From contig CACWYV010000001.1 in NCBI GenBank assembly GCA_902765225.1, positions 248,001-312,000 of the forward strand: 64,000 bases of DNA, in the 5' to 3' direction. Both the position numbers and the translations under genes were made by a program. This DNA is from Candidatus Avelusimicrobium intestinale (GTDB lineage Bacteria; Elusimicrobiota; Elusimicrobia; Elusimicrobiales; Elusimicrobiaceae). The notes beneath the pieces are model-generated. The model did no database searches. It was not told where the DNA came from and worked only from the letters and a program-made list of their open reading frames with translations. This document shows positions 25,337-32,802 of this stretch, in pieces (within the stretch, counting starts at the first letter, position 1; each line of letters opens with the position of its first letter).

Positions 25337-25903
25337 AGCGTTGTGAAAGACAAGGGATAGGGCCCTTGTTAAAAATACGCTAAGGTGTACAGACAACAAT
25401 TACCGTCTGGTGTAGTTGGGCCAGGTGCGAGCCGGTACAGAAAGGACGACTTGGAAACGAACCGGCTTATTATCCCGACAGGGTATTTAAGGTTGTGAAG
25501 CATTTTCATATTTAGTGCGTGAGAAAGTTATATGCGATCTGTAAGATAACTTTCTGCTGCGAAAGAAAGCCCAAAAATAGAAGAAATCTGCCTTTTGTTA
25601 GGGCAAAGGCCTCCGCCAACTGGGCGTTGGGTCCAACCGTTGAAAGAAACGGTTCCCGTTCCGCGGATTTCTCAAAATAGGTTTCTATCTGCCCCGACTT
25701 TTCAGGTAGAAGCAGGTTTTACGGAAACAGCATATTATCTTGTGGGCGCATATAACCGGAAACCTAAACTTTCTGGTTTACTCTCATAACCTTAGAAAGG
25801 GTGTTAACCCGTAATAAGTGCCGTAAGTGAATGTAAAAACTCGGCAGCGTAATTGGCCAAGTAGATTGAATTTCACAGCTTGGTGTCTATGATTTGTATA
25901 GGG
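25337..25903 (+). ncRNA. Candidate large structured non-coding RNA (about 550 nt)
   Basis: No gene-like frame, but dense hairpins: ACAAGGG/CCCTTGT (25350-25369), AGCCGGT/ACCGGCT (25430-25467), a 10-bp perfect stem AGAAAGTTAT/ATAACTTTCT (25522-25555), CCAAC/GTTGG (25616-25630), AACCGTT/AACGGTT with a GAAAGA loop (25635-25654), a 9-pair stem (25683-25711) and another 9-pair stem with a G-U pair (25754-25778). Further short stems are GGGT/ACCC (25799-25810), TGCCG/CGGCA (25819-25846) and CCAAG/CTTGG (25857-25883). Near-terminal ACAGAC (25389) and GTCTAT (25885) could close the molecule. Size and mobile-element setting recall the ornate large RNAs GOLLD and ROOL, but no sequence match was tested. 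Confidence 0.6.
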
Positions 25904-25924
25904 AAATGTCAAAAAACGCCAGAT
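25904..25924 (+). promoter_or_regulatory. 21-bp conserved cargo-gene element, copy 3
   Basis: Contains TGTCAAAAAACGCCAGAT and marks the end of the hairpin-rich stretch. It lies about 100 nt upstream of the NYN nuclease gene and has the same orientation as copy 2; TATAGT at 25932-25937 could serve as the -10. Confidence 0.6.
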
Positions 25925-25937
25925 TTAAGCTTATAGT

Positions 25938-26026
25938 GTAGGGGGCCACACCCGGTAGGGAGTAATCCCATAGTTGGCATATCTTAATATGACCCTTAAC
26001 AAAAGGGTATAGCTAAGGAGAATTAT
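25938..26026 (+). promoter_or_regulatory. Structured 5' leader of the NYN nuclease gene
   Basis: GGGA/TCCC (25958-25969) and CCCTT-aacaa-AAGGG (25993-26007) hairpins precede the AAGGAG site at 26014. The second hairpin is close enough to affect translation start. Confidence 0.4.
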
Positions 26027-26422
26027 ATGACAAGTCTTATTATTGACGGTTCCAATGTAATCCGTTCGGCTTACGGTCTGCAAGGTAAGCCCAATTTCGC
26101 TCTTGAAGCCCGCCTGGCTAATCAATTGGTTCAATATCTATCCGGTCTTAATACCGATACTTCCCGCACGATTGAGTGTTACTTTGACGGTTTTAAGCGT
26201 GCCATAAGCCGCCCGCGCGGCCTTAGTGTGTTTTTTTCTGCCAAGCATAAAGCCGATAAATTGATTGTCAATTCCGTTTACGAACATATACAAAACTATG
26301 ATCACAATGTATGTGTGGTAACGGCAGATAATGAGATTATCCAAAAATCTCGTGCTTGCGGAGCCCGCGTACAATATACCTACGACTTTTTGAAAGGTTT
26401 TTGGCCCTATATCAATTTTTAA
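26027..26422 (+). CDS. NYN/PIN-like (YacP-type) ribonuclease
   Basis: The 131-aa protein has the PIN-fold acidic positions of the NYN family: LIIDGSNVIRSAYG at residue 4, ECYFDG near residue 50, FFSAKHKADKLIVNSVYEH near residue 70 and VVTADNEIIQKSRACGARV near residue 95. Such proteins are metal-dependent single-strand RNA nucleases. The gene is shorter than full YacP (about 170 aa). It sits between the candidate large RNA and a PIF1-like helicase gene (10 nt gap), so an RNA-processing role linked to the neighbouring RNA is attractive but unproven. Confidence 0.8.
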   Translation: MTSLIIDGSNVIRSAYGLQGKPNFALEARLANQLVQYLSGLNTDTSRTIECYFDGFKRAISRPRGLSVFFSAKHKADKLIVNSVYEHIQNYDHNVCVVTADNEIIQKSRACGARVQYTYDFLKGFWPYINF

Positions 26423-26432
26423 GGAGACTGAC

Positions 26433-27773
26433 ATGACAACACAAATTATTCCTTCCGAATTGGAAATGACAGACGAAATCAAACAAGCCATTTATTATAT
26501 TAACCATGGGGATAATGTCTTTATTCATGGCCGTCCGGGAACGGGAAAATCCACCTTTCTCAAAGGATTGCGATCGCACTTAAATGTAAAAAGCAAGAAT
26601 GCTATGTTTGTGGCTCCTACGGGTATTGCGGCTTTGAATATTCACGGGCAAACGATTCACTCTTTCTTTCACATTAACCCACAAGACATGCATGCGCCGC
26701 TGGACTATGCCAACCGAAATGCCATAAAAACAGCATGGAAAAACTTGGATATTTTAGTTGTGGATGAAATATCCATGGTAAGAGCAGATATTTTTGACAA
26801 GATGAACGAGCGTTTGCAGGCCGTATTGGACGATGAACGTCCTTTTGCCCACAAACAGGTTATTGTGGTGGGGGATCTAAACCAATTAGCTCCGGTACTT
26901 AACGAAAAATCTAATTTACAACAAGATCAACAATGTAAGGAAACTTATGAAACTTCTTATGTGTTTGAAGCCAAATGTTGGGAAGGAATGAATTTTAAGC
27001 ATATTTTCTTCACAAAAATTTTTCGCCAAACGGACGTGGAGTTTACAGGTAATTTAGCTGCATTAGAATCGCCACATAGTAAGAATTTCTCTCAAGCTCT
27101 TGCTTATTTCAACAAGCGTGTAACTGATAAACGTCCGCAAGAAGCTGTGTGTTTATGTGCACGTAAAATTGATGCGGAGAAAATTAATCAGGCCGAACTT
27201 GATAAGTTACCGCAACCTACCTATCGTATCCCTGCTTTTCAAAGTAGTCGCTACGATAACGATTGGAAAGAAAGCAATTGCCCGGCTCCCAAGGTGTTAT
27301 ACCTGAAAATCGGCGCCAAGGTTATGTTTGTGCGCAATGATGAGAAAAAACTGTTTGTAAACGGGATGTTGGGACGGGTTAAAAGTATCAACTGCGTGAA
27401 GGAAAAGACGATTAAAAGTATTACCGTGGAAGTTGCCGGAAATCGCGAAGTGGAAGTGCATTGTTGTACTTGGTATAAGACGATACTTAACAAAAAAACG
27501 GGCCGTCAGGAACCGGATATGGAAAATTATTTTTGCCAATTCCCTTTACAACTGGCATGGGCTACAACCATCCATAAAGCACAGGGTATGACTTTTGACT
27601 CTGCTTATGTGGATATGGGCGAAAAGGGAGCTTTTAGTATTGGACAAACCTACGTGGCCTTAAGTCGTGTCCGCACCGTTGACGGATTGTGGCTTAAAAA
27701 ACCGTTGCAAGAGTCGGATATTTTGCCGAATCCGGCCGTAGAGAAATTTTACAAAGATATAAAAGGAGAATAA
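26433..27773 (+). CDS. PIF1-like 5'-3' DNA helicase
   Basis: A 446-aa superfamily 1B helicase: Walker A GRPGTGKST near residue 37, APTGIAALNIHGQTIHSFF, Walker B LVVDEISMVRADIFD, GDLNQLAPV, an IFRQ motif and the C-terminal WATTIHKAQGMTFDSAYVDMG and YVALSRVR motifs. PIF1 helicases unwind G4 or forked DNA; mobile elements often carry one for replication or recombination. AAGGAG precedes the ATG. It is co-directional with the NYN nuclease and with the small membrane protein 2 nt downstream. Confidence 0.92.
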   Translation: MTTQIIPSELEMTDEIKQAIYYINHGDNVFIHGRPGTGKSTFLKGLRSHLNVKSKNAMFVAPTGIAALNIHGQTIHSFFHINPQDMHAPLDYANRNAIKTAWKNLDILVVDEISMVRADIFDKMNERLQAVLDDERPFAHKQVIVVGDLNQLAPVLNEKSNLQQDQQCKETYETSYVFEAKCWEGMNFKHIFFTKIFRQTDVEFTGNLAALESPHSKNFSQALAYFNKRVTDKRPQEAVCLCARKIDAEKINQAELDKLPQPTYRIPAFQSSRYDNDWKESNCPAPKVLYLKIGAKVMFVRNDEKKLFVNGMLGRVKSINCVKEKTIKSITVEVAGNREVEVHCCTWYKTILNKKTGRQEPDMENYFCQFPLQLAWATTIHKAQGMTFDSAYVDMGEKGAFSIGQTYVALSRVRTVDGLWLKKPLQESDILPNPAVEKFYKDIKGE

Positions 27774-27775
27774 CT

Positions 27776-28000
27776 ATGGAATTAGTGGGTGGGATCGGAG
27801 TATTTGTATTGTTGATTGTAGGTGGACTACATGCTATGGTACCTCAAAACTCTAAATTACGTTTGAGTATTTGTATTTGCTTGGCTGTCGGCCTTTGCTT
27901 TACCGGAACGATGCATGGGGTTTTATTGGCGATTGGGCTGATATTTGTGGAAATGATTGTAAACAAAGTCATTTCTTTTTGGAAAAATATATCATTATAA
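27776..28000 (+). CDS. Small two-helix membrane protein
   Basis: 74 aa, almost entirely hydrophobic, with two predicted helices (residues about 4-22 and 30-62) and a basic end. I do not recognise a family. AAGGAG overlaps the end of the helicase gene, giving clear translation signals. Confidence 0.6.
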   Translation: MELVGGIGVFVLLIVGGLHAMVPQNSKLRLSICICLAVGLCFTGTMHGVLLAIGLIFVEMIVNKVISFWKNISL

Positions 28001-28016
28001 AATAAGGAGAATAGTT

Positions 28017-28886
28017 ATGAATAGAAAATTTTTTGTTGTTTTGATGAGTAGTTTATTTATTTTTGCTTGTGGGGAAAAATTACCAACGGTAGATAGTAGC
28101 ACTTCGGAAACATATAAGGCCTCGTTGGATCGTGTAAGTCAGTCCGTACCAAAAGAAAAGGAAGAAAATTTTAACTTTTCCATCAGTATTTTGGCCATGG
28201 AATCTATTAAGGAACACATTATTGATGGAGTTATAATGACTGATGACGAGCAAGACGAACAAGGTAAGAAAGAATTTCAAAAATCCTTGCACGGCCTTAA
28301 TTACAAGCAAATTATGTCTCGGAGTGATCAGGTCATGAAATCAAAAATGGAAAGGGCTAAGGAACAATATGAAGAAGAATTGATGAATACCATTGATGCT
28401 ATTGTTGCCGCTAAAAAAATTAAAACGGAGTTATCTAAAATTATCATAACTGACAAGGCCATAGATAGTAAGAACTTATCTATGAAATTAGAAAATAAAA
28501 CTAATTCTTCACTAAAGAAACTCTTAGTATTGGGATTAGTGGCCCCTACGGAGGATTCATTACCCAATCCACGAGTTCTATTTATTGATTTTGAAAAGCC
28601 TCTTGCTCCAAAAGAAGCGCGAACAGTTGTAATTCCCTTGAAGGAAGAATATGGTTGGAAACCTACTGATTATTTGGCAATTCCTCGCATTTCTTTAGAT
28701 ATAGTTCGCGCCGAAGATGTGAAGAAAAAAGTAATACTCAACGATAAGTTGGCCGAAGCATTTGGGGGGTATGTGGATCTTCGGAAGAATTATCAAGAAC
28801 TGCAAACCTTATTGGAAGGGCAGAACGATTGGGTGTCTGTTTTCACAGTAGAAAATATCGCCAAAGGGTTTTTCCCACTTAAATAA
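28017..28886 (+). CDS. DUF6694-like lipoprotein
   Basis: The 289-aa protein has a lipoprotein signal (MNRKFFVVLMSSLFIFAC) and then a segment ETYKASLDRVSQSVPKEKEENFNFSISILAMESI...LHGLNYKQIMSRSDQV that fits the N-terminal DUF6694 pattern. A coiled-coil-like stretch (residues about 95-130) and a beta-rich C-terminal half follow. Function unknown. An AAGGAG site precedes the ATG; 50 nt separate it from DUF2924. Confidence 0.65.
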   Translation: MNRKFFVVLMSSLFIFACGEKLPTVDSSTSETYKASLDRVSQSVPKEKEENFNFSISILAMESIKEHIIDGVIMTDDEQDEQGKKEFQKSLHGLNYKQIMSRSDQVMKSKMERAKEQYEEELMNTIDAIVAAKKIKTELSKIIITDKAIDSKNLSMKLENKTNSSLKKLLVLGLVAPTEDSLPNPRVLFIDFEKPLAPKEARTVVIPLKEEYGWKPTDYLAIPRISLDIVRAEDVKKKVILNDKLAEAFGGYVDLRKNYQELQTLLEGQNDWVSVFTVENIAKGFFPLK

Positions 28887-28937
28887 TATAACTTGACTTC
28901 TAGGGCGTTATAAGCGGTAATGTGTATAGGAGAGAAT

Positions 28938-29321
28938 ATGCAGAACTATACACATTTAACCACTCGGGAATTAGAGTTAAAATGGCTGGAATTAATAGGC
29001 CGTCCTATGCCACCAATTGGGCGAAGTTTAATTATTAAATATCTGTTGTGGTATGAACAAGCCAAGCGTGAGAAAATCTCTCCACTTGGCTTTTTTCATG
29101 AAGTGGCCCAAGCCGCTAAGGGAGCAGATAAACGCCCTAAAGCCACTCTTGAGATAGGCTCTAAACTAATCCGTTCCTATCAAGGACTTAAGTATGAAGT
29201 AGAAATCGTTCCACAAGGGTATCTGTACGAGAATAATCTCTACAAAAGCCTGTCCGGTGTAGCCAAGGCTATTACAGGTAAAAGCTGGAACGGGAATGTA
29301 TTCTTTGGAGTAAAAAAATGA
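28938..29321 (+). CDS. DUF2924 protein, recombinase partner
   Basis: 127 aa from ATG 28938, chosen because AGGAGA lies just upstream. LTTRELELKWLELIGRPMPP, LLWYEQAKRE and YKSLSGVAKAITGKSWNGNVFFGV match DUF2924, a family typically encoded directly upstream of serine recombinases in phage-like and alphaproteobacterial elements. The C-terminal part looks like a DNA-binding fold. Its stop overlaps the recombinase start (ATGA), so the two are coupled and may act together, for example as recombination accessory factor and enzyme. Confidence 0.8.
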   Translation: MQNYTHLTTRELELKWLELIGRPMPPIGRSLIIKYLLWYEQAKREKISPLGFFHEVAQAAKGADKRPKATLEIGSKLIRSYQGLKYEVEIVPQGYLYENNLYKSLSGVAKAITGKSWNGNVFFGVKK

Positions 29322-30940
29322 GTGATAAGAAAATACGTTGTGCTATCTATACGCGCAAATCAACTGAAGAAGGTTTAGAGCAAGAGTTTAACAGTTTGCA
29401 AGCCCAGCGGGAAGCGTGTGAAGCATATATTAAAAGCCAAAAGCACGAGAATTGGCAATTATTACTTACCGAATATGATGATGGCGGATATTCAGGGGGC
29501 AATATGGAAAGACCGGCTTTAAAACGTCTGCTCCAAGATGTTCAAAACGGACTAATTGATATTATTGTTGTTTACAAAATAGACCGTTTAACTCGCAGTT
29601 TAATGGACTTTAGCAAGATAGTGGAAGTGTTAGATAAGCATAATGCCTCGTTTGTATCTATTACTCAACATTTTAATACCACTACCAGTATGGGGCGGCT
29701 CACATTAAATATGCTACTCTCATTTGCCCAGTTTGAGCGGGAAGTAACCGGTGAACGTATCCGGGATAAGATTAGTGCGAGTAAGAAAAAAGGGATGTGG
29801 ATGGGTGGCAAACCACCATTAGGATATTATCGTAAAGATAAGAAAATCTACCCGGATGAAGAGAAATCCGTACTTATCAATAATATCTTTAAGAAATACA
29901 TAGAACTTAAAAGTACCACCTTATTAAAAGATTGGCTCGCGGAGCAAGGACGTAATATATCAGTAGGTAATTTGAACTGTATCTTGCGTAATAAAGCATA
30001 TATCGGCCTAGTTGGACATAAAGGCACATGGTATCAGGGGGAACATCAAGGGATAATCCCAATAGAACTATTTGAACAGGTCCAAACAGTAATGGCGGAT
30101 AATCGTATTAACCGTCAGCATTATGATCCTAAAAAGAGCCTTTTATCCGGCAAACTATATGATGATAAAGACAACACTATGAGCCCTAGTTGGAGTACGG
30201 GGTGTAGTGGTAAAATATATCGCTATTATGTGAGCCAAGCCATTATCCGCAAAGAGCCCGCCAAGTTGGGAAAGATAGGAAAAGTATCTCTGCCACAATT
30301 AGAGCAGTTTATAGATAATTGGTTTAGTGAATTTTTGAAGGACAAAACAAAAATATATCCGTATATCCAACAGTTTGGCGTAAGCAAACAACAGGGAATT
30401 ATCAAAAAACTACCATCATATCCAATAACGCGGAATATAGAAAAAGAACTAATCAAACGTGTGAAATTAAATCCCAACAGGATAGAAATTACACTATATC
30501 AAGAACAAGTAACCGAACTATTAAATGCCATTTATGAACATAGAGAAATAATCCTGCTCAAACCCGAAAAATTGAAGAATGAAAATACCTACACGGAACC
30601 GTACCATATCGGTACAATAGCCAACGGAGAAAAGATAATTGTGGGGCGGTTTGTAGAACCAAGAAAAAGGCCAAATACTGAACTTATTAAAATCTTAAAT
30701 CAGGCCTATACTTGGCATCAAGAAATATTAGACGGAAAAACTACCCAAGAAATAGCCAATAGAGAAAAGGTTTGCGTGCAGTATGTGCGCCGGATCCTCA
30801 ATTTGAGTTTCTTATCACCCAAAATCGTACGCTCTATCCTAAACGGTACCCAACCCGCCGATTGCACCCTCAAAAAATTGCTATCCATTAAAACGTCAGA
30901 TTGGCAGGAACAAACTAAACTCTTGCTGAATAACCCATAG
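29318..30940 (+). CDS. Large serine recombinase/integrase
   Basis: A 540-aa resolvase-type integrase. The catalytic N-terminal domain starts RCAIYTRKSTEEG (catalytic Ser15) and contains YKIDRLTRS and FAQFEREVTGERIRDKI. The recombinase domain follows from about residue 155 (GKPPLGYYRKDKK). At LLSGKLYDDKDNTMSPSW the usual Cys-rich zinc ribbon is replaced by a Cys-poor version, as in other DUF2924-associated enzymes. A helix-turn-helix lies near residue 490 (TTQEIANREKVCVQYVRRIL). It is the best candidate for mobility of the island and lies next to the tRNA-Asp end. Confidence 0.9.
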   Translation: MSDKKIRCAIYTRKSTEEGLEQEFNSLQAQREACEAYIKSQKHENWQLLLTEYDDGGYSGGNMERPALKRLLQDVQNGLIDIIVVYKIDRLTRSLMDFSKIVEVLDKHNASFVSITQHFNTTTSMGRLTLNMLLSFAQFEREVTGERIRDKISASKKKGMWMGGKPPLGYYRKDKKIYPDEEKSVLINNIFKKYIELKSTTLLKDWLAEQGRNISVGNLNCILRNKAYIGLVGHKGTWYQGEHQGIIPIELFEQVQTVMADNRINRQHYDPKKSLLSGKLYDDKDNTMSPSWSTGCSGKIYRYYVSQAIIRKEPAKLGKIGKVSLPQLEQFIDNWFSEFLKDKTKIYPYIQQFGVSKQQGIIKKLPSYPITRNIEKELIKRVKLNPNRIEITLYQEQVTELLNAIYEHREIILLKPEKLKNENTYTEPYHIGTIANGEKIIVGRFVEPRKRPNTELIKILNQAYTWHQEILDGKTTQEIANREKVCVQYVRRILNLSFLSPKIVRSILNGTQPADCTLKKLLSIKTSDWQEQTKLLLNNP

Positions 30941-30978
30941 AGAGCGCATCTCTACAAAATTATGCTAAAACAAAGGGA

Positions 30979-31524
30979 TTATTTTTTGGAAGATAGATAT
31001 TTATTGAGATACTCTTCGATTTGCAGGTATCGCAATACGGAAGAGTTACTCAAATCATGTGTCTGCTTTAGAGCTTGCTTTCGTAAATCCTGAATAGCAT
31101 CATAATATCGCTCATTAATAACGAGTTCCAAGTCAATATCTGACTTTTTCAAATATTCTTTAGCACTTAAGACAGATTTTAAAGCATCATACTTTGCCCC
31201 TTCTTTAGAAGATTTAACAATAGGGCTCCAAAGCATGTAATATTGAGTAAAATTTTCAAAATGATTTTGGACATATTCTTTATCTTTAGTAAATTTGTGA
31301 ATAAAACGGTTTTCTGTATCGGGACGGCGTTTTTGAGGATCCACATATTGCAATCCATGAATATGGGCTGCTACTTCACAGACATAAATTTCTTTGTCGA
31401 CAATATTTAATCCGATCACGTCGATTTCTGTTTGATGAGGACCTTTGATGTTGTACTCTACAAATTCACATTTTTTAATGTGTCGTAGCCATTCACCGGT
31501 TATTTCTTCTGCAATATTATGCAT
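30979..31524 (-). CDS. Possible PD-(D/E)XK-like protein, active site altered
   Basis: 181 aa. QTEIDVIGLNIVDKEIYVCEVAAHIHGLQYV resembles the core of restriction-endonuclease-like folds, where D is followed by E-x-K; here the E is present but the Lys position reads Ala or His. The rest is helical. It may be an inactive or divergent nuclease, or the resemblance may be accidental. The gene is opposite in direction to the recombinase and is the last gene of the island. A specific function cannot be given. Confidence 0.5.
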   Translation of the reverse strand: MHNIAEEITGEWLRHIKKCEFVEYNIKGPHQTEIDVIGLNIVDKEIYVCEVAAHIHGLQYVDPQKRRPDTENRFIHKFTKDKEYVQNHFENFTQYYMLWSPIVKSSKEGAKYDALKSVLSAKEYLKKSDIDLELVINERYYDAIQDLRKQALKQTHDLSNSSVLRYLQIEEYLNKYLSSKK

Positions 31525-31581
31525 AAAATTTCTCTCTTAAAAGATTTTCTATATTGTAGCAATTTTCCCAAATTTATATTT

Positions 31582-31753
31582 AGTGAACGACTTCCTACCA
31601 AGTTAGGTCAGCATAAATAGAGAATATTTACCAAAACACGCCCAAACCTGCCAAAATCTGCATGCTATCAGTGGCGCACAAAAAAATCCCCGTCGGGCAA
31701 AATGCCTAACGGGGATAAATGCTAATAATCAAAAACTAAAATACGGAGTCGAC
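31582..31753. repeat. tRNA-Asp 3'-flank repeat, copy C (right island boundary)
   Basis: Intact copy next to the real tRNA. It holds GTCAGCATAAAT, AATATTTACCAAAACACGCC, the terminator hairpin and the 22-bp core (31732-31753), which overlaps the tRNA 3' end. Copy A is very similar over the hairpin block, copy B more diverged there but identical in the 22-bp core. Confidence 0.8.
31686..31716 (-). terminator. Terminator of tRNA-Asp
   Basis: ATCCCCGT/ACGGGGAT stem with an inner GGCA/TGCC stem, followed on the minus strand by TTTTTTT; 28 nt downstream of the tRNA. Confidence 0.85.
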
Positions 31754-31818
31754 GAGATTCGAACTCGCGGTCTCTGCCTTGACAGGGCAGCGTGTTAACC
31801 AGGCTACACCACGACTCC
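31744..31818 (-). tRNA. tRNA-Asp (GTC)
   Basis: Cloverleaf on the minus strand: acceptor GGAGTCG/CGACTCC, discriminator G, T-arm with GTTCGAATC, anticodon stem CTGCC/GGCAG with loop CTGTCAA and anticodon GTC. CCA is not encoded. Its 3' end is the target of the island: GGAGTCGAC recurs at the left boundary. Confidence 0.95.
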
Positions 31819-31843
31819 AAACAACTCAAAAAGGCGTATTCAT

Positions 31844-31873
31844 ATTGTATCTTAAAAAGGGCTGCTACGTCAA
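31844..31873 (-). promoter_or_regulatory. Promoter of tRNA-Asp
   Basis: -35 TTGACG (plus 31868-31873), 18-nt spacer, -10 TACAAT (plus 31844-31849), 25 nt before the tRNA 5' end. Confidence 0.7.
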
Positions 31874-31896
31874 ATATTTCCCGTACAGACTACTGA

Positions 31897-32799
31897 CTAT
31901 TCGGCAAAATCGCCCCACAAGATCTGTTCCAGTTCCAGCGCAATGCCGTGTTTTTCCTGCACTTTTTGACGCACTTGGCGCATCAGTTCGCGGATATCTT
32001 CCGGCGTAGCGTGATTAAAATTGATGATAAACCCGGCATGCTTTTCCGACACTTTAGCCCCGCCCACCGTCAACCCGCGCAAGCCCGTGTCATCAATCAG
32101 GCGTGAGGCATAATCGTTGGCGGGCCGTTTAAATACACTGCCGGCATTGGGGTATTCCAGCGGTTGTTTATCCCGCCGTTTTTGCAACGTAAGGTTGCGC
32201 TCTTCTGTTAAGTGAAAAGGATCTGCGGGGGAAAGTTTAAAAGAAGCCGAAAGAATGATATAATTCTCCACTCCTGCGACATGCCGGTATCCGTGTTCCA
32301 CTTCTTCTTTGCGCAAAGTAGCCGGGTGGCCCTGCCAATCTATGACGTCAAAATATTCCAAACAATCAAATGTTTCCTGCCCGTAAGCACCCGCGTTCAT
32401 ATACACGGCTCCGCCGACGCTCCCCGGTATGCCGGATAAATTCTCCATGCCGCCCAGCCCCAAACGGCAGGCTGTTTGACATACGTGGTCCAAGGCGGCT
32501 CCGGCTTGCGCTTTGATGTGAGTGCTGTCAGCGGAAATTGCATTCATGCGCGCGGTAGCACATACGATACCTTGTACGCCTTTAGAACCTACCAATATGT
32601 TGGACCCATATCCCAAAATGTGCAACGGAATTTGATACGTCTGCGCCAATTTTAACACAAAACTCCATTCTTCCTGCGACGCAGGACACACATATGCCTC
32701 CGCCGGGCCACCGGTGCGATACGTGGAATGCAACGCCATCGGCTCGGCCAGGAGGCATCGTTCACCAAAAAATTGTTGGAGTTCTTGTTTGTAATCCAT
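31897..32799 (-). CDS. murB: UDP-N-acetylenolpyruvoylglucosamine reductase
   Basis: NADPH- and FAD-dependent second step of UDP-MurNAc synthesis. The 300-aa protein has HSTYRTGG and GYGSNILV FAD-binding segments, GIPGSVGGAVYMNAGAYG near residue 120, YPNAGSVFKRP with the catalytic Ser near residue 215 and GGAKVSEKHAGFIIN. The short type II form (without the extra Tyr loop of E. coli) is consistent with the length. It lies 3 nt after the outer-membrane protein gene, in the same direction, and separates the island from the cell-wall genes further right. Confidence 0.95.
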   Translation of the reverse strand: MDYKQELQQFFGERCLLAEPMALHSTYRTGGPAEAYVCPASQEEWSFVLKLAQTYQIPLHILGYGSNILVGSKGVQGIVCATARMNAISADSTHIKAQAGAALDHVCQTACRLGLGGMENLSGIPGSVGGAVYMNAGAYGQETFDCLEYFDVIDWQGHPATLRKEEVEHGYRHVAGVENYIILSASFKLSPADPFHLTEERNLTLQKRRDKQPLEYPNAGSVFKRPANDYASRLIDDTGLRGLTVGGAKVSEKHAGFIINFNHATPEDIRELMRQVRQKVQEKHGIALELEQILWGDFAE

Positions 32800-32802
32800 A
32801 AA

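Larger units (their letters stand above)
16094..31753. mobile_element. Integrated accessory island at tRNA-Asp
   Basis: A roughly 15.6-kb segment bounded by a 22-bp perfect direct repeat that includes the 3' end of tRNA-Asp. It carries a DUF2924-serine recombinase pair near the tRNA end, a PIF1-like helicase, a NYN nuclease and many unlinked cargo genes, and it looks more AT-rich than the pyr and mur regions on either side. The larger about 170-bp repeats (copies A, B, C) suggest serial insertion at the same site. I do not see conjugation or capsid genes, so it is more like a genomic island than a complete conjugative element or phage. Confidence 0.65.

Noticed and set aside
25595-25789. 64-codon open frame within the hairpin-rich region
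   Set aside because: It spans several strong stems, has no Shine-Dalgarno and no recognisable family; the stem pattern explains the sequence better.
16094-31753. Prophage or conjugative element
   Set aside because: No capsid, tail, terminase, relaxase or type IV secretion genes; only recombinase, helicase and cargo are visible.
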